From assembly GCA_037501455.1 (NCBI GenBank), contig CM074863.1, forward strand, positions 9,978,001-10,042,000: 64,000 nucleotides of DNA. The letters run 5' to 3'. Positions 7,348-18,270 of the stretch are shown one piece after another (position 1 is the first letter of the stretch; every line of letters starts with the position of its first letter). A model generated the notes under the pieces. It was not told the DNA's origin, did not search any database, and saw nothing but the letters and a program-made list of their open reading frames with translations. Source of the DNA: Lantana camara (Eukaryota; Streptophyta; Magnoliopsida; Lamiales; Verbenaceae). A program made the translations under genes and the position numbers.

Positions 7348-9665
7348 TTGGTATTAGAGCAGGTTGCGAGCTAAATCTGGGAAAAGAGACAAAGACTCAA
7401 GCACAACACATTGAGGACTTGGAGGTAGCTGTGATTCAGTTGAAGGAAGGATGCTCGACCCTATCCGATGGGCAGGAGGAATTCTCTCAGAAAATGGAGA
7501 GATCCAAAGAGGAATTCAATAAGCAACTGGAGGAAATCTATCAGAGAATGGAGAGATCCATGAACTCCAAGATGGAGGAAATTAGGAGGTTGCTCGGAGG
7601 GGAGAATACCATGCCTGAGAGGTTTGATTTAGTGGAGATTCCAACGGTTGTGTCAAATTTCATGGGTGGCTCAAAAGATGATAAACTCTTGGTTAGGAAA
7701 GCTGCAGAAGATATCGACACTAAGGTGTTCGATAAAATGCCCGACAGAGAAAATAAGAAATTGTTGGGAGTAGAGATAAAAAAAATGACTTTAAATAATT
7801 TGTATGTGCTCGAAGGGAAAGAATTAAGGGTTACAGACATTTGTTATAAAATGTTTGCTGGGGTATTAGAGGACAAGCTTGGGATATATTTTTCATATTG
7901 TAAGTTTACTGATTTACTCAACGCATTTAAGTTTGATCCCGGTGGATGGTTATCTGATTGGCTGAGAGAGATGCACCCTAGTTGGCGTGTGGAATTGCTA
8001 TTGGCATATGCCGAACCTGGAGGATTTAATGTTATTAGTGAGAGGGTGAAAGTTGAAACAGTGGCACAGAATGAAGGTGGAAATTTTAAAGTGAAAGTAA
8101 TGAAGCAGATTCTTTGGATTGATGGAGCACGTTATGAGCTGCGTGAGATTTTTGGTTCTAATCTGGAAGGTGAGACGAGAAAGATTGTGATAAATAACAA
8201 TGCTAAGAAGACGTGTAAGAAGCGCTTGGATGATGTTTTGTTATTGATATATGGACACTGGAATTATCAACGAATGGACTACATGATATGGTACAAAATC
8301 TACAGAAAAGCTGATATTGCTCTCATTTTATTTTGTCAAACGGATCTTCTAAAGCATCCTCAACTTTATATGTTTGAACAATGGCAAGAAGGGTATAATG
8401 GAGAATTATTCTTGGTAGTGATATTGAACACACGGTGGCAAAGTGAAGTTGTTTATTTTGTGCCTTTATCAGTTCATCGGGAAACTAATATTGGTGGTTC
8501 AAGCATAGGAAACCTCTGGATGGGAGTTGTGGCAGTAATGATTTACAAGCAAGTGGCAATGGATGTTATTAGAGGGTGTTGGATAACTCAGGCAGCAATA
8601 TGGGAACCCATAGTTGCAATTTTCTTTTGCAACATGATTATTGATGAACATGTGCCAAAAGTTGCTGCTCCGAAAGAAATGGCGATAGAAAACGGAGAAG
8701 ACGTTGACTGCTTAAAGGGTTGTTTTGAAAAGATTGTTAGTGTTGTAACAAGTACCGCAGACGAAGCTAAGGCCCTCACAGAAGAAGATCCCAGAAGAAT
8801 TCTTCATTCACTCAAAGTGGGATTTGCAAAAACTGTGAGTTCTTTGCTATATCATTTCGATTTCTTCTATGAAGGTTTTGGTGTTATTGCAATGCGGGCG
8901 GTCATGATTGTTGCTGTTTTTGAAACTTGCGTGGGAGTAATTATTGCAAAAGGAGTAAACAAGGGCATTGCAACACTGTTAGGTGAGACAGTAACTGTTT
9001 CAGTTCATTGTTCAGCAGATTTTAGGAGGGCAAAGATAGGATGTATTATTCTTGGGCTGTCTGTGTTCCTTGTAGCTACTGTGGCGATGTTTCCTCGAAT
9101 TTTTCCTAAGTTGATGACGAGATACAATTATGGGGTTCTGGTATTTATCCTAACGTTCAGTTTGATATGGGTGTCGGGCTATGTGGAAAACCTGGAGTTA
9201 GGCATGGCACATATGAGAATTAAGGCCCTTTTACTTGAGCAAAGTTTTATTCCGAGCATTGGTAATTGGATGGCTAATGAAGTGCTATATCAAGATAAAA
9301 TCTATCCTCTGCAGGCCACATTCAGCATGTCCAAGGATAGCTGTGCGAATCTGTTTAAGTGGATTAATGAGAAGCTTTACATGGTCTGTCATGCCAAATG
9401 GATAACTTTCTTAAAGACCTTTGTTGGATTTCACTTTGAGTTTCGAGCTATTTTTGGGTTGCTATGGAGGCGTTGGGAGTTAGGATCCTTGAGGACAAGG
9501 ATCTTTTCAACGGGGGAGGTATGTTATGAGCATGACTGTATAAAAGGGTTAATAGGATCAAGAAACGGTGTAATTTGGAGGAGGCGCATTCCATTTGAAG
9601 AAACGTCAAAGTTTTATCTTATTTCCTTAATACGTTTTTCATTAGTTAATTGTAATAAAGCTTAA
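7299..9665 (+). CDS. Long chimeric ORF: gag-like coiled coil plus ALMT membrane domain
   Basis: One uninterrupted frame runs from inside the 5' LTR, through the primer site, to a TAA inside the 3' LTR. ATG 7299 gives 788 residues; in-frame codons start further upstream at 7104. Residues ~30-100 form a charged coiled coil (SQKMERSKEEFNKQLEEIYQ) like the gag N-terminus of many plant Gypsy elements. The middle (about 7620-8670) is not recognised. From 8679 to about 9219 it matches the N-terminal membrane region of aluminium-activated malate transporters. The end (GSLRTRIFSTGE) runs into the polypurine tract. A 2.4-kb open frame in a non-autonomous element suggests selection or youth; translation is unproven. 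Confidence 0.7.
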   Translation: MEVLSQITEAPILNHNIGIRAGCELNLGKETKTQAQHIEDLEVAVIQLKEGCSTLSDGQEEFSQKMERSKEEFNKQLEEIYQRMERSMNSKMEEIRRLLGGENTMPERFDLVEIPTVVSNFMGGSKDDKLLVRKAAEDIDTKVFDKMPDRENKKLLGVEIKKMTLNNLYVLEGKELRVTDICYKMFAGVLEDKLGIYFSYCKFTDLLNAFKFDPGGWLSDWLREMHPSWRVELLLAYAEPGGFNVISERVKVETVAQNEGGNFKVKVMKQILWIDGARYELREIFGSNLEGETRKIVINNNAKKTCKKRLDDVLLLIYGHWNYQRMDYMIWYKIYRKADIALILFCQTDLLKHPQLYMFEQWQEGYNGELFLVVILNTRWQSEVVYFVPLSVHRETNIGGSSIGNLWMGVVAVMIYKQVAMDVIRGCWITQAAIWEPIVAIFFCNMIIDEHVPKVAAPKEMAIENGEDVDCLKGCFEKIVSVVTSTADEAKALTEEDPRRILHSLKVGFAKTVSSLLYHFDFFYEGFGVIAMRAVMIVAVFETCVGVIIAKGVNKGIATLLGETVTVSVHCSADFRRAKIGCIILGLSVFLVATVAMFPRIFPKLMTRYNYGVLVFILTFSLIWVSGYVENLELGMAHMRIKALLLEQSFIPSIGNWMANEVLYQDKIYPLQATFSMSKDSCANLFKWINEKLYMVCHAKWITFLKTFVGFHFEFRAIFGLLWRRWELGSLRTRIFSTGEVCYEHDCIKGLIGSRNGVIWRRRIPFEETSKFYLISLIRFSLVNCNKA
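8679..9219 (+). other. Captured aluminium-activated malate transporter (ALMT) segment
   Basis: About 180 codons in frame with the retroelement ORF resemble the ALMT N-terminal half. They start at an ATG (MAIENGEDVDCLKGCFEKIV), pass DPRRILHSLKVGFAKTVSSL and EGFGVIAMRAVMIVAVFETC, and reach RYNYGVLVFILTFSLIWVSG followed by an AHMRI segment, which in the family marks the end of the six-helix pore region. ALMTs are vacuolar or plasma-membrane anion channels. The captured part has several hydrophobic helices but lacks the cytosolic C-terminal half. No intron interrupts it, although family genes have introns, so capture from spliced RNA is likely (inference). Confidence 0.82.
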
Positions 9666-9934
9666 TTAGTTGTTTAATTAGCTATTAGGGTTGTGTTTTG
9701 TTGCTGAGATACTATATCAGCTGGAGTGTGTGAACTTCAGGGAGGTTATGAATGAAGAATGTCCACTTTGTTTTCTTTGGCTTTTCTCTCTTTCATTTTC
9801 TTTTCTCTTTGATTCTCCTTCTCATTACTCTTGTTTCATCCGATTTGTTCTTTATCTAAGAATTGTGTTGTTAATTATTAGAAATATGGAAGTCTTGTCC
9901 CAAATTACCGAGGCTCCGATTCTGAACCATAACA
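9522..9934 (+). repeat. 3' LTR of the ALMT-carrying retrotransposon
   Basis: 413-bp partner of 6935-7347, preceded by polypurine tract 9511-9521 and followed by target duplication GGGAT at 9935-9939. Confidence 0.95.
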
Positions 9935-9939
9935 GGGAT

Positions 9940-10315
9940 TCGGGTAAGAGCTAATTTTGATTAATTGATGGGTTAATCCATGATATCATTCGGGAATTGA
10001 ATTATCGTTTACTACCTGATTGAAATGTTTTAGATCTTTCTTGATTGCTTTTTCTAGGGCTCGAGTTAGGTTTTCGCGTTTCTGAATATTTGGGTCAGTT
10101 AATGTGAAAATTGGGGATTTTTCATTACTTTTACCTCTTTGAGTGGCCAAGTTCTATAAGAACCTGAGTAATCTGACGCATGAGGCTTTGTTTTCCCTTC
10201 TTTCTTGTTTATGAAGAGTTTGGGTTTGTATTATTTCTTCGTTATTCATTATAATGTTTATGTTTCCATTTAACTGTATAGTTACCTGAGTAATCTACCT
10301 GTTTTGTTTCTGCAG
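9940..10315 (+). other. Non-coding stretch upstream of the YJU2-like pseudogene
   Basis: Begins TCGGGTAAGAGC, a plausible 5' splice site (GTAAGA) interrupted by the LTR element, and ends with a pyrimidine tract and CAG acceptor at 10313-10315. It could be the intron joining an upstream leader exon to the YJU2-like gene. No coding signal. Confidence 0.4.
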
Positions 10316-10898
10316 TCTTCACTTGCAGCTGCGAGGGCAGATAATTTTTACTACCCGCCGGAATGGGAACCAAAGAAGGTATATTTCTGCTGTAACTTAA
10401 TGATGCTCATAATATCTTTCAGAGTCTTGATTTCTGTTACTTTTCAGGGCGGGCTAAACAAGTTTCATGGTCAACATGCTTTGAGGGAGCCGGCTAGAAA
10501 AATAGATCAAGGAATCTTGATAATAAGGTAAAGTTGTGTTCCGTTTTTTGTTCTCGATGATTGATAATTTGTTTGAGCCTCAAATTGAGGAATACGCTTC
10601 AGAAATATTCATGTAGTTATCTGAGCCACGATTGAAAATAGGTTATAACTGAACAGTGTAATATAGCACAAACGAATTTGGAGGCCGCATTAAGTTATGC
10701 TATCCATCATTCTATGATTTGTTGCAAATTTAGCTGCACTATTACCACCAAAACTCCATGCTGGCTTATACGGGAGCACTAGCTTTGGGATGAATTCGAC
10801 TTTCTTATATGTTTATTAAACCTTTAAGTCCTTTTTGTATTGGGATTTGAGTTATGGACAAATATAACTGTCTCCAATAGTATTGCTTCTTCTCTTCC

Positions 10899-10931
<33 letters not shown>

Positions 10932-12455
10932 GATTGACCACATACTCTATGGTTAGCATAGCACCAGGCCTTATTGCAATTATGGACATTTTCACCGCTG
11001 CCTTGCTTAAGAATTTCTGCATCTCACAACAACAATTCTGGTGGTGTTGTATAAACTTTTTGCAGTTTTATGCAACTCCATGCTTATTATGTGCTTTTAT
11101 TTTACAGGTTTGAGATGCCTTTTAATATTTTGTGTGATGGTTGTGAGTCCCCATGATTGCAAAGGGTGTAAGGTTTAACGCTGCGAAAAAGCAAGTGGGA
11201 AACTATTACTCGACAAAGGTACTGTGTTGTTCTGGATGAATGTCAACTTATTTGATAACCTAGGATACTTCTGGTGTTGACTTCTATTATTGTTCTTTCT
11301 TCCTTTCAGATATGGAGCTTCACAATGAAGTCTGCATGCGGCAGACATGAGATTGTTATCCTAACAGAGCCACAGAACTGTGGATATGTGATTATCAGTG
11401 GATCCCATAAAAAGGTAGACGAATATGATGCTGAGTATGCTGAAACCTTGGTCCTCCCAGTTGATGATGGTGAGTATTCTTGTGCAGGAGTCAGTTTAAA
11501 CTATTTTTGGGGTCTAAGATTTTGCCGAAGGAATGAAAATTCGGTTCAAGCAGTAAGAGATTCGGTTCAAAAGCAGGAATGAAAATGCTAAGGGAATGAA
11601 TATAGAAGTAAAAGCAAACCAAAATTGGGTAATGAAATAGAATAAAAAGTAGTAGTGAAAGTGTAATTATAGGTCTTATCCTTGTTTTCTCTCTATTTTC
11701 TGTGCTATAGACTTATAGCATATCTTACCCTCTTTTTTCTTTCACTTCTTGTCCTTTTTTGGTTTAACAACCTAATGCCAACTATATTTTTGTGATCGTT
11801 TTCTTTTCTTTGCCTCTCTAATATCCTGGAACCAAACATAGTACTTCTGCAAAAGAACAAAATTTTGCCCTGTTTTGCCTCTGTTTTTGTTTGATATACA
11901 AAAGGTATTAGAAGTTTTTGTAACTCAGAATCTGACGTGTTTCCCTTTTCAGATAAAAGTAAGCTGGCAGATCCATTCAAAAGACTTGAACATCAGGAGG
12001 GAGATTCGGGAAAGAAGAAAGAAGCTGAGCCAGTATTGGTTCGTCTGCCGAAATTTTCTGATGCCAGACATTCAGATGATTATGCATTGAATAAGACCCT
12101 CAGAGCAAGGCTTCGGAATCAGAAGAACGTGTAGCCGAGGAAGAGGCAAATTCTAGGAAATCAGGACTTGGAATAAGACTGCTACCAGCCTCTGAAGAGG
12201 ATGCTGCTGCCACCGCACGTGTTAAGTTTGCTACCAAGTTTGATAGGAACAGAAAAGACGAGAGCGCTGATTCAAGCAGCTTCCATCTTTTCTACATCAT
12301 CATCATCTTCTGTTTCTGATAAAAGACATTTAGAGCTTGAAGCCAAGAGGAGAAAGATAAATGCTACTTCGCCATCGAAATTATTGGTCGGAGGAGTTAA
12401 GCCATCATCGTGGGCTCAAGCCTCTGTTCCTACTGGGAAATCTAGAAGGGCTTAA
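10316..12455 (+). pseudogene. YJU2/CCDC130-type splicing factor, multi-exon pseudogene
   Basis: Exons with consensus splice sites: 10316-10378 (SSLAAARADNFYYPPEWEPK), 10448-10527 (GGLNKFHGQHALRE...), 11108-11218 (FEMPFNILCDGC..., AAKKQVGNYYSTK), 11310-11469 (IWSFTMKSACGRHEIVI...) and 11953-12455 (KLADPFKRLEHQEG... to SRRA). These follow the plant CCDC130 (CWC16/YJU2 family) protein in order; YJU2 proteins act at the spliceosome catalytic step. Lesions: two extra bases after CDGCES near 11149 cause a TGA; a missing base near 12127 (in the KKRVAEEE region) causes a TAG; another indel lies near 12262. No initiator ATG is visible. The 580-bp intron at 10528-11107 contains a run of about 26 A near 10904-10930. 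Confidence 0.87.
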
Positions 12456-12815
12456 TGGGGGTCAGCCTGTTCTGTTCATTTTTGTTCTCCTCTTTACCTT
12501 CTAAATACTTGTTGTACCTCTTAAACTTGTGCCTATACATATAATACCTTTTGTACCTCTTAACCTTGTTGCCTATAGAATATTGATAACACTTGAGCAC
12601 CTTTAGAGTGTAATTGGTGAGAATATTGATAATACTTGGAGCATCTTTAGAGTTTCCAATTATTTTGGAGAAGTTTCTTTGTCAAAATCCTCGGACATTT
12701 TGAACATATTACAAGGCGCGTCCCTTTGCAGGATATGGCTGAAGCTATCGTGAAAACATCCACAAAAGTCACTCGATTATCTTACCTTGAAGATCAACTA
12801 AAATATGGTTTACAG
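12456..12815. other. 3' flank of the YJU2-like pseudogene, no gene seen
   Basis: AT-rich, with repeated CTTGTTGTACCTCTTAAAC-like phrases and two copies of an AATATTGATAA phrase. Probably the former 3' untranslated region. Nothing else recognised. Confidence 0.4.
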
Positions 12816-13147
12816 ATATACTTATGATAACATACCCCAAGGTACGACCTAATTACACAAACTTCCCCTGAGGTTTTAAAATTACTGAAACATCCCCTGG
12901 ATACTGACCGTCCTCGGGAAACCCTAGTGGAAACACTTCACCAACCTCTCATGCCCCAATTATATCTGTTAACTTTGACAAAGAAATGCGTAGACAAAAT
13001 AGACTTCTCGAAGAAATTTTGGAATGACGTCACCCATATATGTTCATTCACTTGGTGGATGTAACAAAATCTCTTAAAGGGGATGTTTCGGAAATTTTCT
13101 AAACATCAGGGCAAGTTTGTATAATTGAGCTCAATGTACTTATCCTA
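12816..13147. mobile_element. Degenerate fold-back MITE
   Basis: The left arm has CTAATTACACAAACTTCCCC then TGAGGTTTTAAAATTACTGA; the right arm carries the complement (GATGTTTCGGAAATTTTCTA, then GCAAGTTTGTATAATTGAGC). Boundaries are approximate and no clear target duplication remains. Confidence 0.6.
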
Positions 13148-13185
13148 AACAGTAAACGGTAAACTAATATATTACTTAAAATCAA

Positions 13186-13606
13186 GGGAAAATTACATCC
13201 AGTTATCCTGCATTTAGGCCTAATTACAATCCAGTCCATCATAATCGAAAAATTATAAATAAATCCTCATATTTCATGTTCCGTTAGAGGTCCCTGACGC
13301 CGTTAGGGTTCCGTCACATTTTCACCCTGTAGTGCCGAAAATACCCCTGAATATTTTATTATTCTTATAATTTTACCAAAATACCCTCAGGGACTATAAT
13401 GTAATTATCATATTATACAGGGATCGTTTTGTTAAAAAATGTGTACTATTAGTATCTTTTTGTTCAAATTATATTAATATCATATTTCCTAAAAAATTAA
13501 AAAAAAAAAGAAATATATGTAATTAATAAATCTTATTTTTATTGTTTATATTTATATTTTCAATTAGTCATTCTTTTATAAAATCCTATTTCTAATAAAT
13601 TCAAAA

Positions 13607-13648
<42 letters not shown>

Positions 13649-14456
13649 TATTTTTGTATTTTGAGGAAATATAATATATTTTTAATAATTTTATTCATAT
13701 AAATTATATTTTATTTTACATAATATATTATAAATTAAATTAAATTAAAATCAAAACTCAAAAGAAAAAGAGAAAAGAAAAAGAAAAAACCCAAACCCCA
13801 CCACCCCGCCACCCCCCCTTCGGAGAAGATGAAAGCCACCTGAATTGGGGAATTCTCGTTTCTCCGCCGAATTCAACGTACAGGTAGTGCTTTTCGATCA
13901 TCGTGACACGGGGATCTCATTGATACCAATTTCGTCGTCCGATTTTTAGCGGTGGGGGATCGCGGCAATGGTGGAGGTCAGTGGGGCTTCTTTTCCGGCC
14001 ACCACCATAGCCGTCAACAACCACGAGACCTTCCACCCGTGTATCCATCGCCACAATCACACAATCACGACCACGACCAACACACCACCCCTTCTTCTTC
14101 TCAGTACACAAACACACAAACGCACAAATTTGGTGGCCGGCCATCCCTGCACTTTTTTTAGAGGGTGGGGGCGGGGGAAAATCGTGACTGAAATGGTGAG
14201 GAATAGGGCGGAGGTGGACTTGGGAGGCGGTGATTTGGGATGAGCGGTAGCGATTGTTTTGCGAATTTTTGATGGACGGCGGTGGCGGCGGATTTGGCGA
14301 GGGAGGTTGTGGCGTGGTGGGGTGGCGGCGGAACGAGATGGTTGTAATGTGCGGCGGCGGCGGCAAATTTGGTTGGCGGCGATCCGGCGATCCTTGCATT
14401 CTTTCTAGCCGGCGACATCTCTGCATTTGGTTAGGGGATGGGGCGGGGAAAGGGAT

Positions 14457-14489
<33 letters not shown>

Positions 14490-14729
14490 TAATGAATTTT
14501 TAATTACATAACATAAAGGATAATTTTGTCATTTCCTATTTTTAACTTTTAATTAAAAAATTTTTATGAAAAAATTATTATTCCGTCAGGGGTATGGGGG
14601 TAAATTTATATTTTCCATCAGGGACCTCAAGCCAAATAATACTTATAGGGATTTATTTGTAATTTTTCGATAATGATGGATTAGATTGTAATTAAGCCTA
14701 AATATAGGGTAAATGAATATAATTTTCCC
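13186..14729. mobile_element. 1.5-kb Mutator-like element with GC-rich cargo (Pack-MULE-like)
   Basis: Ends are GGGAAAATTACATCC and TATAATTTTCCC, with related subterminal arms (GACGCCGTTAGGGTTCCGTC on the left). The 9-bp target duplication TAAAATCAA is perfect at 13177-13185 and 14730-14738. The arms are AT-rich, but 13780-14450 is strongly GC-rich with CCACC/GGCGG runs and no stop-free frame matching a known protein. It also holds an (AT)n run near 13615-13646 and ACATACAT repeats near 14458-14481. GC-rich cargo between AT-rich Mutator arms is the Pack-MULE pattern; the source gene was not identified. Confidence 0.8.
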
Positions 14730-14738
14730 TAAAATCAA

Positions 14739-16136
14739 TTGAAAAGCAATATCACTAATAGGCAAGTGCTATACATATATATTTACAATAAGTACAGAGG
14801 GAACTTCATGATGTTCTTCAACAGCTCCGCTATAGATATATCTTTCTCGGGCTGGCAAATAAGTCGACACCTATAGGTACATATGGGCTGTAATTATCAG
14901 CTGGTATTTCTTCTTATCTCCATAGAGCAAATATTATGGCATGTTTCAAAATGCGCTGCACAATATCATCAAACAAATACGAATAAGTGTATTGCAATAA
15001 AGAAGGTGTTTGTTATGATAGATTAATTTCTTACTAGAGTTTATGGATACCTAATATTTTTCATAGATATTGATCATACTTAATTGTTCAATGTTTGAAA
15101 TATTATTTAAATGACTCTAATGAATATTTATGTGAATATATTAATATATTTATTGATATTGGTATCTTTGTTATGATTTTCAATTTTGAGGAAAATTTTT
15201 TGCAATGCACTAATTGATATTTGTGTGGATTTCTTTATATAAATTTTTATTTTGAGAAAAAATTTGTTATAATAACAAACAAATTATTTTAAATTAACTT
15301 TAAATGGACTTGTACAAAATATATTTAAAACTAATTTATAAAAAGAAAATTTATAACTTGTCATATTTTATAGAAAATATGCATGAAATATCTAATTCAA
15401 TTTATATTTATAAATAAAATAACAACTTTTTAAATACAAAAAATTCAAAATTAACTAATATTATAATTATATCATTAAACTTTAAGTAAAATTACAATAT
15501 ACCCCCTAAGTGTATTTTTGGAGTGTAAGTTTGAATTTAACGGTGAAATTAACGACATGTGAAATTTGTGTGAGAGAGTGTAAAGTTTAGAAGGGAGTTC
15601 GTAATTTCTTGAAGCTCAGGGAGTAATCTATAACATCGTCAAACCTTAGGGGGCTATTCGTAATTATCCGTATCTCAATATCCATGACAACATATTCTTG
15701 CACAAAAGATTCATCTGCATAAAGTTCTTCATATCTATCTCGGTATATTCGTGTAACCGGACACGAACGAGCTATCTTTTGGCGCAGCCTACATTACTTG
15801 TATAAGTTCCTCGCCTTTGATCTCAGCTTCTTATGTGGCTTTGAGACTCAGCCTCCCATTGCATTGCAGTACCCAAATTTCATGATTCCCCAAAAGTAAT
15901 AACAACTTCAATCATATCAAACACTAAACAAAGGATTAGTAACATAATCACACAAGAAATAACTCATAATCAGAACTGTCATCAAAGATTAAGGATTTGA
16001 ATAAATTGAGTGCCTTGGAATAATTATCATGATTATACGCGCGAACTCATCTTATGTACTTCTCGTGGCAATGCTAGGTAATGATGTTTATTGTGTCTGT
16101 TGGGCTCCTTACAGGTTCAGCGGAGCATGGAAAATA
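14739..16136. other. AT-rich intergenic stretch with a small MITE remnant
   Basis: Mostly AT-rich with no recognisable gene. At about 15480-15672 there is a MITE-like pair of arms (AAAATTACAATATACCCCCT and CTTAGGGGGCTATTCGTAAT). On the minus strand about 15690-15780 can be read as a charged coding-like piece (DRYEELYADESFVQEYVV), which I cannot assign. Confidence 0.4.
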
Positions 16137-16145
16137 AATAAACTA

Positions 16146-18261
16146 GGGAAAATTGTAAAAATGGTATACCAACTAGACCCATTTAACAAAAATGGTACAA
16201 TATATTTTCCGGTGACAAATTTACCCCACAACTCCCAAAAAGTTGCAATTTAATGCAAAAATTCGCCGAAGACCCGAATACCGACTGAAAACCCGACCCG
16301 AAATTTGATGTGTCATCATTTTATATTATGTGGCAATACCACCAAGGCCACATCCAATACCACTAGACATGTGTCTTTTTGACCTATTTAAAAAATATTG
16401 AAAATGCCACATAATTCATATTTATTTCGGGAAAAAATATACAATTTTTGAATTTTTTTTTTGTATAAAAATATACAAATTACAAATCTACAAGCCAAAA
16501 TTTTTGTATAATTCAATGAAATAAATTTAATAATAAACAATATTAAAAATGAACTTTGAATGAAAAATAAATACATACATTAATATTACTAATATTATAT
16601 ATATAACATGAATTAATCATGAAGTACAGATTAAATACAGATTATTAAAAAAAATAAATACCTATATCTTACTTGGCAAAATGGATGCAATTCAGATCTC
16701 TAAGTTTTCATACATGACACTTATGCAATATAACCTCAATGTATATTATATATTGTATGGTTGCATCGACTACTGGCAATAGCGAAGGCATAACAAAATT
16801 TGCTCTCATGGTTGCCACCTTTGATAGCTCACCACCAGGTTAAAAACAAAAAGGCGAAAGAATAGTACAGATTAAATACAGATTATTTAAAAAAAAATAA
16901 AAAAATGTAAAAAATTCATGGCCACCACCGCCTATCTGCAGAAAATTTAGGACTCCACCACCAAATCCACTCACAGCCACCACCACCACCACCACCATCA
17001 TCATTACAGCCACCACCACCACCACCAGATCCGCCAAATCGGCGCACCATTCACCACTACCATTGAAAAAAAAAAACACGCCTTCATTCACCACCAAATC
17101 GACCCACCTTGTTCAGATTTGGCGCCGCTACCACCATCATCTGTTATCTTCCATGGCCTTCTACCCAGATCCGCCACCACAAAACCGGCTCGCCACCATT
17201 CTCATCGCCTTTCGCTTCCATCTTCTGGATCTAACATATGTATACTCCTGCATCATGGCATGCTTCCGCCGCCATCGCCAATGATTTTCCGACCGCTAGA
17301 TCTGTCCGCCGCTCACCATCTCCATCGTGCAGAACAATGGCGGCAGCCAAATATAGGGCGGAAAGCATGAGAAAATGCCATAGCCTCCATGGATCCATAC
17401 ACCCCCATCAAGATATTTTATCTAATTTGATTAATTGAGAAATCATTGACCATTTGATGTTAATTTTTGTTCTTGTTGGATTCAAAATTGTGGATAAAAA
17501 AGGAAGAGTTTGAATATGCTGGGAGTTGAAAATTTTTGGGATCTCAAATTATGAATCCCCTGAGAGATGCAACACTTTTACGAAGGGCATTTAAGACATT
17601 TAAAATTTCTGATAAGAAATAAAAAATTTTCCAATGAAAGAAACGTCTTTTTGTATTTTCCGTTTGTAAAAAATAAAGTAAGAATTTTCCTTTAATTAAT
17701 TAAAAATTTAGCTTAAATTAAGAATTTAATGTGTTAATTAATTCTAAAATTTGAAAAAAAAAAAATATTAGTAATACTAATATTTATTAAATTGACAATG
17801 GATAATTGAAAATATTTATATAATAATTAGAAATATTATATTTACTAAATTAATAAATAATTTGTATTCAATGGTTCATGAAAAATATTTTTATAATAAT
17901 TTGCAATATTATATTTATTAAATTAATAAATAATTTGTATTTAATGCTTATTTATATTTAATGAGTGAAATTTTTATTTTCCATTTTGCTTAAGTGTTAT
18001 TATGTGTAAGTCCACATAAGCTGCAACTTGGCAAAATTTTCATATGTGGCAACTCCATCTCAGCCACATAGGAGTCAAAGACACATCAGCCAGGGTTTTA
18101 TGAAACCGGAGCGGTTTTCCGACTGGTTTTTTGGTCTCCGGCGATTTTTTGCATTAAATTGCAATTTTTTGGGAGTTGCGGGGTAAATTTGTCACCGGAA
18201 AATATATTGTACCACTTTTGCTAAATGGGTCTAGTTGGTATACCATTTTTGCAGTTTTCCC
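16146..18261. mobile_element. 2.1-kb Mutator-like element with GC-rich cargo (Pack-MULE-like)
   Basis: Long inverted repeats: GGGAAAATTGTAAAAATGGT at the left, and the complement ending TTTTTGCAGTTTTCCC at 18261. The repeat arms extend over about 120 bp, including GGTACAATATATTTTCCGGT in both orientations. The 9-bp target duplication AATAAACTA is perfect at 16137-16145 and 18262-18270. The cargo at about 16915-17400 is CCACCA/CCGCC-rich and resembles exonic DNA in composition only. The arms differ from the 13186 element, so this is a second family. No transposase. Confidence 0.85.
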
Positions 18262-18270
18262 AATAAACTA

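Larger units (their letters stand above)
6935..9934 (+). mobile_element. 3.0-kb LTR retrotransposon carrying an ALMT gene fragment
   Basis: Two 413-bp direct repeats (6935-7347 and 9522-9934) begin TGTTATGAGC and end CCATAACA. They are flanked by a perfect 5-bp target duplication GGGAT (6930-6934 and 9935-9939). A primer site TGGTATTAGAGC (7349-7360, one mismatch to the tRNA-Met complement) follows the 5' LTR, and a polypurine tract CGGGGGAGGTA (9511-9521) precedes the 3' LTR. By eye the LTRs differ at one base (T versus G near 7101 and 9688), so insertion looks recent. The interior has no protease, integrase or RT, so movement must have used enzymes from elsewhere. Confidence 0.95.

Noticed and set aside
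13917..14474. 185-residue proline-rich frame on the minus strand and overlapping frames on the plus strand
   Set aside because: Low-complexity reading of GC-rich CCACC/GGCGG cargo in several frames at once. No domain, and not supported by splice or start context.
16840..17097. Val/Gly-rich small ORF (minus) and Pro/His-rich ORFs (plus) in the second Mutator-like element
   Set aside because: Translations of CCACCA repeats; open in several frames by composition alone.
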